Assembly: GCA_027485165.1 (NCBI GenBank) | Contig: JAIXRN010000032.1 | Location: 1-64,000, forward strand | Direction of reading: 5' to 3' | Source of the DNA: Rubrivivax sp. | Lineage (GTDB): Bacteria > Pseudomonadota > Gammaproteobacteria > Burkholderiales > Burkholderiaceae_C | DNA length: 64,000 nucleotides | Part shown: positions 22,492-33,662 of the stretch, piece after piece | How the letters are laid out: every line of letters starts with the position of its first letter | Numbering within the stretch: position 1 is the first letter of the stretch | Translations under genes and position numbers: made by a program | The notes under the pieces: generated by a model | What the model was told of the DNA's origin: nothing | The model's database searches: none | What the model saw: the letters and a program-made list of their open reading frames with translations, nothing else

Positions 22492-22905
22492 TCAGTGCGT
22501 TTCGCTGGCCGCCGTGGCCTTAGCGGCGTGGCGCGCCTTGTAGTCTTCCACCGCGGCCTTGATGGCGTCTTCGGCCAGGATGCTGCAGTGGATCTTCACC
22601 GGCGGCAGCGCCAGTTCTTCGGCGATCTGCGTGTTCTTGATCGTCGCGGCTTCGTCCAGGCTCTTGCCCTTCACCCATTCGGTGACGAGCGAACTGCTGG
22701 CGATGGCCGAGCCGCAGCCATAGGTCTTGAAGCGCGCGTCTTCGATCAGCCCGGTTTCCGGGTTGACCTTGATCTGCAGCTTCATCACGTCGCCGCAGGC
22801 CGGCGCACCCACCATGCCGGTGCCCACGGTGTCGTCGCCCTTGTCGAAGCTGCCGACGTTGCGGGGGTTTTCGTAGTGGTCGACGACCTTGTCGCTGTAT
22901 GCCAT
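22492..22905 (-). CDS. iscU: iron-sulfur cluster scaffold IscU
   Basis: IscU, 137 residues, is the scaffold on which 2Fe-2S clusters are made. Cluster ligands C37 (ACGDVMKLQ), C64 (GCGSAIASS) and C107 (IHCSILAED) are present, as is the HscA recognition motif LPPVK at 100-104. It follows iscS by 25 bases. The sequence is highly conserved and complete. Confidence 0.98.
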   Translation of the reverse strand: MAYSDKVVDHYENPRNVGSFDKGDDTVGTGMVGAPACGDVMKLQIKVNPETGLIEDARFKTYGCGSAIASSSLVTEWVKGKSLDEAATIKNTQIAEELALPPVKIHCSILAEDAIKAAVEDYKARHAAKATAASETH

Positions 22906-22930
22906 GGTGCTTACTCCTGGTTCCGGGGGC

Positions 22931-24145
22931 TCAGTGCGCCGCCCATTGGATGGTGCTGATGTCGATGCCGTCCTTGAACATCTCCCACAGCGGCGAAAGC
23001 TCGCGCAGCTTGGCCACGCGGTCTTGCAGCGTGCTGACCGCGTAGTCGATTTCCTCGACCGTGGTGTAGCGGCCGATCGTCATGCGCAGGCTGGAATGCG
23101 CCAGTTCATCACTGCGGCCCAGGGCGCGCAGCACGTAGCTGGGTTCCAGGCTGGCGCTGGTGCAGGCGCTGCCGCTGCTGACGGCGATGCCCTTCACGCC
23201 CATGATCAGCGATTCGCCTTCGACGAAATTGAAGCTGGCGTTGACGTTGTGCGGCACGCGGCGTTCCAGGTCGCCATTGATGTAGACCTGCTCGATGGTG
23301 GAAATGCCGTCCAGCAGGCGTTTTTGCAGCATGCGGATGCGTTCCAGTTCGGTGCCCATCTCGGCCTGCGCGATGGCAAACGCCGCGCCCATGCCCACGA
23401 TCTGGTGCGTGGGCAAGGTGCCGCTGCGCATCCCGCGTTCATGGCCGCCACCGTGGATCTGCGCTTCCAGCCGCACGCGCGGCTTGCGGCGCACGTACAG
23501 CGCGCCTTGCCCTTTCGGGCCGTAGGTCTTGTGCGCCGACAGGCTCAGCAGGTCGATGGGCAGCGTGGCCAGGTCGATGCCCACCTTGCCCGTGGCCTGC
23601 GCGCCGTCAACGTGCAGGATGATGCCGCGCTCGCGGCACAGTGCGCCGATGGTGGGGATGTCCTGGATCACACCGATTTCGTTGTTCACGAACAGGATGG
23701 ACACCAGGATGGTGTCCGGGCGCAGCGCGTCCTTGAAGCGGTCCAAGTCAAGCAGGCCGTTTTCCTGCACGTCCAGGTAGGTCACTTCGAAACCCTGGCG
23801 CTCCAGTTCACGCATGGTGTCCAGCGTGGCCTTGTGCTCGGTCTTCAGCGTGATGAGGTGCTTGCCGCGGCTGGCGTAGAAGTGCGCAGCGCCCTTCACC
23901 GCCAGGTTGATGGATTCGGTGGCGCCGCTGGTCCAGACGATTTCGCGCGGGTCGGCGCCGATCAGGCTGGCCACTTGTTCACGCGACTTTTCAACGGCGG
24001 CTTCGGCTTCCCAGCCCCAGGCGTGGCTGCGGCTCGCAGGGTTGCCGAAGTGTTCGCGTAGCCAGGGCACCATCGCGTCGACGACGCGCGGGTCGCAGGG
24101 CGTGGTGGCGCCGTAGTCCATGTAGATCGGGAAATGCGGGGTCAT
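22931..24145 (-). CDS. iscS: cysteine desulfurase IscS
   Basis: IscS, 404 residues, takes sulfur from cysteine for Fe-S clusters and for tRNA and cofactor thiolation. The PLP lysine is K206 in [12 protein letters not shown]. The persulfide cysteine is C328 in [21 protein letters not shown], which shows the long mobile loop of class I desulfurases. It lies 48 bases downstream of iscR. Length equals E. coli IscS. Confidence 0.98.
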   Translation of the reverse strand: MTPHFPIYMDYGATTPCDPRVVDAMVPWLREHFGNPASRSHAWGWEAEAAVEKSREQVASLIGADPREIVWTSGATESINLAVKGAAHFYASRGKHLITLKTEHKATLDTMRELERQGFEVTYLDVQENGLLDLDRFKDALRPDTILVSILFVNNEIGVIQDIPTIGALCRERGIILHVDGAQATGKVGIDLATLPIDLLSLSAHKTYGPKGQGALYVRRKPRVRLEAQIHGGGHERGMRSGTLPTHQIVGMGAAFAIAQAEMGTELERIRMLQKRLLDGISTIEQVYINGDLERRVPHNVNASFNFVEGESLIMGVKGIAVSSGSACTSASLEPSYVLRALGRSDELAHSSLRMTIGRYTTVEEIDYAVSTLQDRVAKLRELSPLWEMFKDGIDISTIQWAAH

Positions 24146-24193
24146 GGTGCTTGTGCCGGTTGGTCTTCGGTTGGCGCTGCAGGCCAGGGTGAA

Positions 24194-24727
24194 TTACTTG
24201 GTGAAGGCGTTGCCCAGGGCAAACACCGAATTGGGCGCGGTGATCTTGATGGGCTTGACCACAGGCTGGCTGCTGATGGCGCGCTTCACCGGTGCTTCGT
24301 CGATGGAAACGCCCTTCGCCAGCTGTTCGTCGACCAGCTTCTTCAGCGAGATCGATTCCAGGTATTCGATCATCTTGGTGTTCAGGCTGGCCCACAGGTC
24401 GTGCGTCATGCACTTGCCGCTGTCTTCGCCCATGCAGCCTTCCTTGCCGGCGCAGCCAGTGGCGTCGATGGGCTCGTCGACCGCGGTGATGATGTCGGCG
24501 ACGCTGATTTCCGCCGAAGCACGGCCCAGTGAATAACCGCCGCCCGGGCCACGCGTGCTTTCCACCAGTTCATGCCGGCGCAGCTTGCCGAACAGCTGCT
24601 CCAGGTAGGACAGGGAAATCTGCTGGCGCTGGCTGATGGCTGCCAGGGCCACCGGGCCGGCGTTCGAACGCAAGGCCAGGTCGATCATGGCGGTGACGGC
24701 AAAACGGCCTTTGGTCGTGAGACGCAT
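24194..24727 (-). CDS. iscR: Fe-S-sensing transcriptional regulator IscR
   Basis: IscR, 177 residues, is an Rrf2-family winged-helix regulator that represses its own operon when it carries a 2Fe-2S cluster. The DNA-binding domain fills residues 1-80. The cluster cysteines are C92, C98 and C106 in [16 protein letters not shown]; the second spacing is two residues longer than in E. coli. A GGAGG-like ribosome site (AGGAGGTT) precedes the start. Two IscR-type operators lie about 95-150 bases upstream. Confidence 0.96.
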   Translation of the reverse strand: MRLTTKGRFAVTAMIDLALRSNAGPVALAAISQRQQISLSYLEQLFGKLRRHELVESTRGPGGGYSLGRASAEISVADIITAVDEPIDATGCAGKEGCMGEDSGKCMTHDLWASLNTKMIEYLESISLKKLVDEQLAKGVSIDEAPVKRAISSQPVVKPIKITAPNSVFALGNAFTK

Positions 24728-24821
24728 GGGGAACCTCCTGGGGCCGGCACTGCCAACCCGCTAGAACCGGTCGATGAACCTGGGTGTCGCTGACAGAACC
24801 TCGCGAAGGGCGGGAGGGCCT

Positions 24822-24875
24822 GTTCCCCAGTATTTTGGTCAAGTATGCGTTAAGCCGACTGTTTTAGTCAAGCTT
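24822..24875 (-). promoter_or_regulatory. iscR promoter with two type 1-like IscR operators
   Basis: On the minus strand two copies of an IscR type 1-like box are visible. One (24875-24851) has the core TTGACTAAAACAGTCGG. The second (24846-24822) has TTGACCAAAATACTGGGG. Both match the E. coli type 1 pattern with GACT-AT-rich-AGTC half sites, the first better than the second. A sigma-70 promoter can be read as -35 TTGACT (24871-24866), 18 bases, -10 CATACT (24847-24842), so the first box covers the -35 and the second covers the start region. The upstream box overlaps the stop codon of the phosphatase gene. Function is inferred from the known IscR motif and the position. Confidence 0.8.
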
Positions 24876-25413
24876 GGCCCGCATCGAGCTCTGACCGCAG
24901 CTGCGCCACCCAGCCCTGGCAGGCGTCTTCCACCAGGTCCAGCACGCGTTCGAAGCCGGCCGTACCCCCGTAGTAGGGGTCGGGCACGTGCCGCTCGGTG
25001 TGCTGCCGCGCTTGGCTCAGCAGCAGAGCCAGGCCGGCGCCGTGGCCCTGCGGGGCCTTGCGCTGCAGCCAGGCCAGGTTGTCGTCGTCCATGGCCAGCA
25101 GCCAGCGGTGGCGGTGGAAGTCGTCTGGTCGAACGGCACGGGCGCGCAGCGGCGACAGGTCGTACCCGCGCCGCCCGGCCGCGGCGATGGCGCGCGGGTC
25201 GGGCGGCTCCTGGGTGTGGAAGCCATGGGTGCCGGCTGAATCCACCCACACCCGGCCGGCCAGCCCGGCCTGCTGCAGCTGGTGCCGCAGCACGGCTTCG
25301 GCCGTGGGCGAACGGCAGATGTTGCCCATGCACACCATCAGCACACCCACGCCATCGGCCGGGGCTGGCTGCGCTTCATCGCGTTGGAACAGACGCTTCA
25401 GGCTGTCGATCAC
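24868..25413 (-). CDS. low-molecular-weight protein tyrosine phosphatase
   Basis: This enzyme of the LMW-PTP family has the phosphate loop CMGNICRS (C28 to R34) and the C-terminal general-acid loop DPYYGG. Such proteins dephosphorylate tyrosine kinases of capsule synthesis (Wzb-like) or act on arsenate-type substrates, but no polysaccharide gene lies nearby. The start is uncertain. GTG at 25413 gives 181 residues and a 20-residue leader before the core; there is no ATG upstream before uvrB ends, and no good ribosome site. The stop overlaps the first IscR operator of the isc operon. A tandem decamer repeat precedes it. Confidence 0.85.
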   Translation of the reverse strand: MIDSLKRLFQRDEAQPAPADGVGVLMVCMGNICRSPTAEAVLRHQLQQAGLAGRVWVDSAGTHGFHTQEPPDPRAIAAAGRRGYDLSPLRARAVRPDDFHRHRWLLAMDDDNLAWLQRKAPQGHGAGLALLLSQARQHTERHVPDPYYGGTAGFERVLDLVEDACQGWVAQLRSELDAGQA

Positions 25414-25420
25414 GGGGGGC

Positions 25421-25459
25421 TGCCGGGGGCTACTGCGGGCTGCTGTGGGCTGCTGTGGG

Positions 25460-25470
<11 letters not shown>
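25421..25470. repeat. tandem decamer repeat between uvrB and the phosphatase gene
   Basis: Five adjacent 10-base units related to TGCTGTGGGC occupy this stretch: TGCCGGGGGC, TACTGCGGGC, TGCTGTGGGC, TGCTGTGGGC and TACTGAGGGC. The third and fourth are identical. The last unit covers the final codons and stop of uvrB (stop at 25460-25462), and the first lies 7 bases upstream of the phosphatase start. Tandem units of this length can change copy number by slippage and so alter spacing upstream of the phosphatase. No known element was recognised. Confidence 0.75.
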
Positions 25471-27637
<2,167 letters not shown>

Positions 27638-27698
27638 CGGGGGCGTCCTAAACTTCGTGTTCAACCCACCAGCCTACATCAGCCCACGAAAGACCACG

Positions 27699-28922
27699 AT
27701 GTCCTTGTTCACCGCCGTCGAAATGGCCCCGCGCGACCCCATCCTGGGCCTGAGCGAACAGTTCAACACCGACCCCAACCCCGCCAAGGTGAACCTGGGC
27801 GTGGGCGTGTACTTCGACGACGCCGGCAAGCTGCCCGTGCTGGCCTGTGTGGCCGCAGCCGAAAAGCAGCTGCTGGAAGCGCCCAAGGCCAAGGGCTACC
27901 TGCCCATTGACGGCATCGCCGCCTACGACAAGGCCGTGCAGGCCCTGGTGTTCGGGGCCGACAGCGCCGCCGTGCAGGCCGGCCGCGTGGCCACCGTGCA
28001 GGCCCTGGGTGGCACGGGCGGCCTGAAGCTGGGGGCGGACTTCTTGAGGAAGCTCAATCCCCAGGCCCCAGCCTTGATCAGCGACCCCAGCTGGGACAAC
28101 CACCGCGGCCTGTTCCTGGGTGCGGGCTACGACGTGCAGGCCTACCCGTACTACGACGCCGGCACGCGTTCGGTGCGCTTTCCGGCCATGCTGGCCGCAC
28201 TCGATGCTGCCGCTGCCGGCACCGTGGTGGTGCTCCACGCCTGCTGCCACAACCCCACCGGCTGCGACATCACGCCCGAGCAGTGGCAGCAGGTCGTTGC
28301 CACCTGCCAGGCGCGCGGGCTGGTGCCTTTCCTGGACATGGCCTACCAGGGCTTCGGCGACGGCATTTCTGGGGACGGGGCCGTGGTGCAGCAGTTCCTG
28401 GCCAGCGGCATGGACTTCTTTGTGTCCACGTCGTTTTCCAAGAGCTTTTCGCTGTACGGCGAACGCGTGGGCGCGCTCAGCGTGGTATGCAGCACGAAGG
28501 AAGAAGCGGCGCGTGTGCTGTCACAGCTGAAGATCGTGATCCGCACCAACTACAGCACCCCGCCCACCTTCGGCGCCACCCTGGTGGCCACGGTGCTGAC
28601 CACCCCGGCGCTGCGCGCGATGTGGGAAGAAGAACTGGGCGGCATGCGCGTGCGCATTCGGGAAATGCGCGCGGCCCTGGTAACCAAGCTGCGTGCCGCG
28701 GGCGTGCAGGGCGACCTGGACTACATCACGCGCCAGAAAGGCATGTTCAGCTATTCCGGCCTGAGCGCCCCGCAAATGCAGCGTTTGCGCAGCGAATTTG
28801 GCGTGTACGGTCTGGATTCAGGCCGCATCTGCGTGGCCGCGCTGAACAGCCGGAACATCGACGCGGTCGTTCAAGCGATTGCCAGTGTCATGGGCGAAAG
28901 CGCACGGCAGACTGCGCATTGA
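27699..28922 (+). CDS. aspartate/aromatic amino acid aminotransferase
   Basis: This 407-residue class I aminotransferase of the AspC/TyrB type shows SDPSWDNHRGLF (SDPSWxNH is typical of the subfamily), HACCHNPTG at 180-188 and the PLP lysine K248 in STSFSKSFSLYGERVG. It transfers amino groups between aspartate or aromatic amino acids and 2-oxoglutarate. The ATG at 27699 gives the family N-terminus MSLFTAVEMAPRDPILGL. It is divergent from uvrB. AspC versus TyrB preference cannot be settled by reading. Confidence 0.93.
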   Translation: MSLFTAVEMAPRDPILGLSEQFNTDPNPAKVNLGVGVYFDDAGKLPVLACVAAAEKQLLEAPKAKGYLPIDGIAAYDKAVQALVFGADSAAVQAGRVATVQALGGTGGLKLGADFLRKLNPQAPALISDPSWDNHRGLFLGAGYDVQAYPYYDAGTRSVRFPAMLAALDAAAAGTVVVLHACCHNPTGCDITPEQWQQVVATCQARGLVPFLDMAYQGFGDGISGDGAVVQQFLASGMDFFVSTSFSKSFSLYGERVGALSVVCSTKEEAARVLSQLKIVIRTNYSTPPTFGATLVATVLTTPALRAMWEEELGGMRVRIREMRAALVTKLRAAGVQGDLDYITRQKGMFSYSGLSAPQMQRLRSEFGVYGLDSGRICVAALNSRNIDAVVQAIASVMGESARQTAH

Positions 28923-28927
28923 CCACA

Positions 28928-28956
28928 TTGCTGCACTGCAGCAAAAGGCGTACATT
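28928..28956 (+). promoter_or_regulatory. phaZ promoter overlapped by a perfect palindrome
   Basis: A perfect 17-base palindrome TTGCTGCA-C-TGCAGCAA spans 28928-28944. It contains CTGC-ACT-GCAG, which fits the CTGC-N3-GCAG site known for the polyhydroxyalkanoate regulator PhaR in Paracoccus. Its first six bases (TTGCTG) form a -35 element; exactly 17 bases later comes TACATT (28951-28956), a fair -10. The start would be near 28963, about 60 bases before the phaZ ATG. A repressor bound here would block RNA polymerase. The assignment to PhaR is inference from motif and target gene. Confidence 0.6.
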
Positions 28957-29023
28957 CGGGCTCGTCGAGGCTGGCTGACGCATACCCGCAGCCGCCCAGG
29001 CGCCCGCGAACGGAGACCCTCGC

Positions 29024-30340
29024 ATGCTCTACCAGCTCTATGAAGCCCAGCGCGCCCTGATGGCGCCCTTCTCTGAATTCGCCAGCGCCACGGCCAAGCT
29101 GTACGACCACCCCCTGTCCCCGTTTGCGCAGATGCCCGGCGCCCAGCGCCTGTCGGCCGGCTTCGACCTGCTGCACCGCCTGGCCAAGGAATACGAGAAG
29201 CCGCCCTTCAACATCAGCAGCGTACGCGTGGGCAGTGTGGACGTGGCGGTGCAGGAACGCGTGGCCCTGGCAAAGCCCTTCTGCCGGCTGCTGCGCTTCA
29301 AGCGCTTCACCGACAACGAAGCCGCCCTGACGCAGATGAAGGCCCAGCCCAAGGTGCTGGTGGTGGCACCGCTGTCGGGCCACCATTCCACCCTGCTGCG
29401 CGACACCATCAAGAGCCTGTTGCAGGACCACAAGGTCTACATCACCGACTGGACCGACGCGCGCATGGTGCCGTTGACGGACGGCCCCTTCCACCTGGAC
29501 GACTACGTCGAATACGTGCAGGAATTCATCCGCCTGCTGGGCCCCGACGTGCACGTGATCTCGGTCTGCCAGCCCACCGTGCCGGTGCTGGCCGCCGTGT
29601 CGCTGATGGCCAGCCGCGGCGAAACCACGCCGCTCACGATGACGATGATGGGCGGCCCCATCGACGCCCGCAAGAGCCCCACCGCCGTGAACAACCTGGC
29701 GATGAACAAGAGCTACAGCTGGTTCGAAAACAACGTCATCTTCCGCGTGCCGGGCAACTTCCCGGGCGCGGGCCGTGCGGTCTATCCCGGCTTCCTTCAG
29801 CACACCGGCTTCGTGGCGATGAACCCCGACCGCCATCTGACCAGCCATTACGACTACTTCCAGGACCTGATCAAGGGCGACGACGGCAGCGCCGAGAGCC
29901 ACCGCCAGTTCTACGACGAATACAACGCCGTGCTGGACATGCCGGCCGAGTACTACCTGGACACCATCAAGACCGTGTTTCAGGACTTTGCGCTCGTCAA
30001 CGGCACCTGGCATGTCAACGGTGAACTGGTGAAGCCGCAAGACATCAGCAGCACCGCGCTGCTAACCATCGAAGGCGAACTCGACGACATCTCCGGCGCC
30101 GGGCAGACCCATGCAGCCCACGGCCTGTGCTCGGGCATCGACCCGCAGCGCAGCTTCCGCTACGACGCGCAGGGCGCAGGCCACTACGGCATCTTCAGCG
30201 GCCGGCGCTGGCGCGACCTGGTCTACCCTGAAGTGCGCCGCTTCATCGCCCGCTTCGACAGCGCCCAGGCCCAGCAGCCCCAGCCTGTTGCCAAGGGCCG
30301 CGCCCGGCTGGCTTCGGTGAAGACCGCCCGCGGACGCTGA
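29024..30340 (+). CDS. phaZ: intracellular poly(3-hydroxybutyrate) depolymerase
   Basis: This 438-residue protein matches the intracellular PHB depolymerases of the Cupriavidus PhaZa1 type, which mobilise native PHB granules. The family uses a Cys-Asp-His triad: here C182 ([10 protein letters not shown]), D353 or D354 ([10 protein letters not shown]) and H386 ([13 protein letters not shown]), close to C183/D355/H388 of Cupriavidus. There is no signal peptide, which fits cytoplasmic granule binding. The start is preceded by CGGAGAC. A promoter with a palindromic operator lies upstream. The rnfB-like gene follows after 7 bases. Confidence 0.93.
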   Translation: MLYQLYEAQRALMAPFSEFASATAKLYDHPLSPFAQMPGAQRLSAGFDLLHRLAKEYEKPPFNISSVRVGSVDVAVQERVALAKPFCRLLRFKRFTDNEAALTQMKAQPKVLVVAPLSGHHSTLLRDTIKSLLQDHKVYITDWTDARMVPLTDGPFHLDDYVEYVQEFIRLLGPDVHVISVCQPTVPVLAAVSLMASRGETTPLTMTMMGGPIDARKSPTAVNNLAMNKSYSWFENNVIFRVPGNFPGAGRAVYPGFLQHTGFVAMNPDRHLTSHYDYFQDLIKGDDGSAESHRQFYDEYNAVLDMPAEYYLDTIKTVFQDFALVNGTWHVNGELVKPQDISSTALLTIEGELDDISGAGQTHAAHGLCSGIDPQRSFRYDAQGAGHYGIFSGRRWRDLVYPEVRRFIARFDSAQAQQPQPVAKGRARLASVKTARGR

Positions 30341-30347
30341 AGCGGCG

Positions 30348-31064
30348 GTGCACGCTGACCTGCCGGCCGCGCCGCCTGCGCCAGCGCAGCCTGCGGCGCA
30401 GCTGCAAGCCCTGACCGAGGCGCTGGACGCCGCCCTGCCGCAGACACAGTGCACGCGCTGCGGCTACCCCGACTGCCAGCGTTACGCCCAGGCCATGGCG
30501 CAAGGCCAGGCCGACATCAACCGCTGCCCGCCGGGCGGCGAAGAAGGCATCGCGCGCCTGGCCGCCATCACCGGCCGGCTGGCGCTGCCGCTGGACCCGG
30601 CCCACGGCCGGGAAGGCGCGCGCACGCTGGCGGTGATCGACGAAGCCTGGTGCATCGGCTGCACGTTGTGCATCAAGGCCTGCCCCGTGGACTGCATCGT
30701 CGGTGCGCCCAAGCAGATGCACACCGTCATCGACGCGCAGTGCACGGGCTGCGAACTGTGCGTGCCGGCCTGCCCGGTGGACTGCATCAGCCTGGTACCG
30801 GTCACCCCTGGCCGCAGCGGCTGGCAGGCCTGGTCGGCTGAACAGGCACAGCAGGCACAGGCGCGCTACCAAGCGCGTGGCCAGCGGCTGGCGCGGGAGC
30901 GGCAGGAGAACGACGAGCGCCTGGCCGCGCAGGCTGCCGCCAAGCTGGCCGACCTGGCCGCGCACAGCCGCATCGAAGACGCGCAGGCTCTATCGGCCAA
31001 GCGGGCGGTGGTGGAAGCGGCGCTGGCACGCGCACGCCAGCGCCGGGAACCGGGCGGGGGCTGA
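30348..31064 (+). CDS. rnfB: RnfB/RsxB-like polyferredoxin, soluble form
   Basis: This 238-residue protein has the RnfB architecture without its N-terminal membrane helix. A 4Fe-4S-domain motif comes first (C35, C38, C43, C60, with [15 protein letters not shown]), then two ferredoxin clusters, C102/C105/C108/C112 and C132/C135/C138/C142, each ending in CPVDCI. A charged coiled C-terminal segment follows. The start is GTG. The other Rnf/Rsx subunits are not in the window. In many betaproteobacteria such a stand-alone gene sits beside nth, as here after an intervening diguanylate cyclase. A role in supplying electrons for cluster repair or redox sensing is possible but unproven. Confidence 0.88.
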   Translation: MHADLPAAPPAPAQPAAQLQALTEALDAALPQTQCTRCGYPDCQRYAQAMAQGQADINRCPPGGEEGIARLAAITGRLALPLDPAHGREGARTLAVIDEAWCIGCTLCIKACPVDCIVGAPKQMHTVIDAQCTGCELCVPACPVDCISLVPVTPGRSGWQAWSAEQAQQAQARYQARGQRLARERQENDERLAAQAAAKLADLAAHSRIEDAQALSAKRAVVEAALARARQRREPGGG

Positions 31065-31106
31065 ACCCAGCGCCGACACAGCGGCTGCGCCAAACCGGCG
31101 GCTGGG

Positions 31107-32282
31107 TCAGGGTGTTGGCACCGCTACGGCAGCGTCGGCGCGGTCGGTCTCGGCGGTCACCATCGGCTGGATCCCGGCCGCCACCACGCGGTTGCGGCCG
31201 GCGTGCTTGGCCTGGTACATGGCCTGGTCGGCGCGCAGCAGCACGTCGCTCAGCAGTTCACCGGCCTGCCATTGCGCCACGCCAAGGGAAGCCGTGACGC
31301 GGTGGCCGCCAGCGTGCGGTTGGGCGGCGATGGCGGCGCGCAGCTTGTCCGCCACGCACTGTGCGTCCTGCAAACCCGTACGCGGCAGCCAGACGACGAA
31401 TTCCTCGCCGCCCCAGCGCGCCAGGTCGTCGCTGCGACGCAGCGTCTGGCGCAGCGTCTGGGCACAAGACACCAACACCGCGTCGCCCACGGCATGGCCC
31501 TGCGTGTCGTTGATCTGCTTGAAATGGTCCAGGTCCAGCAGCAGCACCGACACGGGGTGGTGGTGACCGCTTTCCGCCAGGCGCAGCAGTTCACCTTGCG
31601 CGTGCGCCCGGTTGGGCAGGCCGGTCAGCGCGTCGGTGCGCGCAGCCAGCGCCAGCTGCTGGTTGCGGGCGCTGTTGGACAGGACTGTGCCCACCAGGTC
31701 CGCCAGGGCTTCGAACAGCGGCAAGCCCACGGCCTGGAAGTAGTCGGGCGTGTCCGCGTAGATCACCATCAAGCCGCGGCGCGGGTCCATGGGTGGGATC
31801 AGCGGCAGCGCGATCACCGAACGTACATCGTGCCGTCTGGCCGCCTCACGCCAGGGCGGGTACAGCGACCAGGCATGGACGTTGAAAGGCTCGGGTGCGC
31901 AGCCCGCCAGGGCCTTGTAGGCCGGGCCGTGGCGTGTGAGCAGGTTGCGCGGGATGTGCAGGTCACGCGCCCAGGGGGCGGCAGGGCCGGCCATGATGTG
32001 CGGGTCGATCACGGGTGCGTCAGCGTCGCCGAACCACACCCAACACAAGCGCAGGTGCGGGCTGGCCTGCACCAGGCAGTCGCAGAACTGCTGCACCTGC
32101 TGGTCGGCGCTGCCACGGTCGTGGGTGGCCATGGCCAGCAGGTGCGCGGCGCGGCGCAGCACGTCGGTGGCCAGGCGCCCCTGTTCGTGCTGAGCATCGA
32201 AGCGCTCGCTGGGGGCGTCGGCAGCTGCGGAAGGCTTGGGCCGCGCCCGGGGAAAAAGGCTTTGGAGGATGATGTTCACCAC
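31107..32282 (-). CDS. GAF-type diguanylate cyclase
   Basis: This 391-residue protein has a GAF-like sensor region (about 35-205) followed by a GGDEF domain. The active site is GGEEF at 291-295, a functional variant, and the product-inhibition site RRSD (282-285) sits five residues before it. No membrane segment is evident, so it is likely cytoplasmic and makes cyclic di-GMP in response to an unknown ligand or redox signal. The start is GTG at 32282. It is convergent with rnfB across 42 bases that contain an imperfect inverted repeat (31065-31107), and divergent from nth. Confidence 0.9.
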   Translation of the reverse strand: MVNIILQSLFPRARPKPSAAADAPSERFDAQHEQGRLATDVLRRAAHLLAMATHDRGSADQQVQQFCDCLVQASPHLRLCWVWFGDADAPVIDPHIMAGPAAPWARDLHIPRNLLTRHGPAYKALAGCAPEPFNVHAWSLYPPWREAARRHDVRSVIALPLIPPMDPRRGLMVIYADTPDYFQAVGLPLFEALADLVGTVLSNSARNQQLALAARTDALTGLPNRAHAQGELLRLAESGHHHPVSVLLLDLDHFKQINDTQGHAVGDAVLVSCAQTLRQTLRRSDDLARWGGEEFVVWLPRTGLQDAQCVADKLRAAIAAQPHAGGHRVTASLGVAQWQAGELLSDVLLRADQAMYQAKHAGRNRVVAAGIQPMVTAETDRADAAVAVPTP

Positions 32283-32340
32283 GGCCGACAGCCGGCCTGT
32301 CCACCCTTACCTTTCGGCCAGCCCGGCGCTGGATTGAGCC

Positions 32341-33012
32341 TTGAACACTGCCCAGATCGAGACCTTTTTCGCCACCCTGTCGGCCGCCAACCCGCGCCCG
32401 CAGACCGAGCTCGTCTACACCAACACCTTCGAGCTGCTGGCAGCGGTGCTGTTGTCGGCCCAGGCCACCGACATCAGCGTGAACAAGGCCACCCGCACCC
32501 TGTTCGCGCTGGCCAACACGCCGCAGAAAATGCTGGACCTGGGCCTGGACCGCGTGACCGACCTGGTGCGCACCATCGGTCTGTTCCGCACCAAGGCGAA
32601 GAACCTGCTGGCCACCTGCCGCATCCTGGTCGACGAACACGCCGGGCAGATCCCGCGCACACGCGAAGCGCTGCAGGCCCTGCCCGGCGTGGGCCGCAAG
32701 ACCGCCAACGTGGTGCTGAACGTGGCCTTTGGCGAACCGGCCATGGCCGTGGACACGCACATCTTCCGCGTCAGCAACCGCACGGGCCTGGCCCCGGGGC
32801 GCAACCCGCTGGCCGTGGAAGAAGCCCTGATGCGGCGCGTGCCCGCGGCCTACCTGGTGGACGCGCACCACTGGCTCATCCTGCACGGGCGCTATGTCTG
32901 CCAGGCACGGGCGCCGCAATGCGAGGCCTGCAGCGTCAGCCATTGCTGCGACGAGGGGCGCAAGCGGTTGAAGAAGAAGGAAAAGGGCGCCCGGGCCGGC
33001 CAGCCAGCCTGA
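32341..33012 (+). CDS. nth: endonuclease III
   Basis: Nth, 223 residues, removes oxidised pyrimidines and nicks the abasic site. The helix-hairpin-helix LPGVGRKTANV contains the catalytic lysine K120, and the catalytic aspartate is D138 in AVDTHIFRVSNR; both fall at the E. coli numbering. The 4Fe-4S ligands are C187, C194, C197 and C203. The start is TTG at 32341, the only codon giving the normal N-terminus. The C-terminus has a short Lys/Arg tail beyond the cluster. Confidence 0.95.
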   Translation: MNTAQIETFFATLSAANPRPQTELVYTNTFELLAAVLLSAQATDISVNKATRTLFALANTPQKMLDLGLDRVTDLVRTIGLFRTKAKNLLATCRILVDEHAGQIPRTREALQALPGVGRKTANVVLNVAFGEPAMAVDTHIFRVSNRTGLAPGRNPLAVEEALMRRVPAAYLVDAHHWLILHGRYVCQARAPQCEACSVSHCCDEGRKRLKKKEKGARAGQPA

Positions 33013-33083
33013 GCGGCGGCATCGGGCCCGCGGGCCCCGAACCTACAATGGTGCGCAGGCGGACCAGGGAGAAGCCAGCCACC

Positions 33084-33326
33084 ATGTCCAAGCTCGAAGA
33101 TCTTGCAGAACGGGTCGACCGACTGGTCCTGCGCCATGGCGAACTGCAGCGCAGCACGGCCCTGGTGGAACAGCAGCTGGCCACCGTGAGCGCCGAACGC
33201 GACAGCCTGCGGTCGCGCCTAGCCGCTGCCCGTGCGCGCATCGATGCGCTGCTGCAGCGCCTGCCCGCCGACACCGCCACGCCTCCCGCCCAGCTCGACC
33301 CGCCTGACCAGCGGGGTGCCGCTTGA
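33084..33326 (+). CDS. ZapB-like coiled-coil cell-division protein
   Basis: This small 80-residue protein is almost entirely a predicted coiled coil (LEDLAERVDRLVLRHGELQR then LVEQQLATVSAERDSLRSRL), ending in a Pro-rich tail. It belongs to the TIGR02449/ZapB-like group of short coiled-coil proteins that precede zapA. It overlaps the zapA start by four bases (TTGA), so the two are translationally coupled. ZapB-type proteins link ZapA-FtsZ to the chromosome terminus; that role is inferred from position and shape. Confidence 0.8.
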   Translation: MSKLEDLAERVDRLVLRHGELQRSTALVEQQLATVSAERDSLRSRLAAARARIDALLQRLPADTATPPAQLDPPDQRGAA

Positions 33327-33616
33327 AGCAGATCGAGGTCTCGATCCTGGGGCAGGCCTATGTGCTGGGCTGCCCCGAAGGCGGCGAAAGTTTGTTGCGC
33401 GACGCCGTGGCCGCGGTCGACCGCGAAATGGTCGGTATCCGCGACGCAGGCAAGGTCAAGGCACGCGAACGCATCGCCGTGCTGGCCGCACTGAACCTGG
33501 CCTACCAACTGGCCGAACGCGGGCCCGCCACCCCGGAAACACCCGCTGAAGTGGACATCGACGCCCTCATCCGCCGCGTCGACGCCGTCCTGGGCAGCGA
33601 CGGTCAGTTGCTGTGA
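33323..33616 (+). CDS. zapA: cell division protein ZapA
   Basis: ZapA, 97 residues, bundles FtsZ filaments at the division ring. The N-terminal beta-alpha domain (IEVSILGQAYVLGCPEGGE) and the helical dimerisation region with ERIAVLAALNLAYQL are typical. The start is TTG and overlaps the upstream stop. The 6S RNA gene lies 46 bases downstream, the conserved neighbour in proteobacteria. Confidence 0.92.
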   Translation: MKQIEVSILGQAYVLGCPEGGESLLRDAVAAVDREMVGIRDAGKVKARERIAVLAALNLAYQLAERGPATPETPAEVDIDALIRRVDAVLGSDGQLL

Positions 33617-33662
33617 CTTCCAGCGCAACCCGCGCCAGCGCTTTGATGCCTAGAATGGCCTC

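Noticed and set aside
22112-24727. A possible extra gene (iscX or another small frame) in the isc operon.
   Set aside because: The gaps are at most about 60 bases and none holds an IscX-like acidic frame; no iscX follows fdx either.
31065-31107. Imperfect inverted repeat between rnfB and the diguanylate cyclase gene as a bidirectional terminator.
   Set aside because: The stem has a bulge and there is no T tract on either strand. It may only reflect GC-rich sequence.
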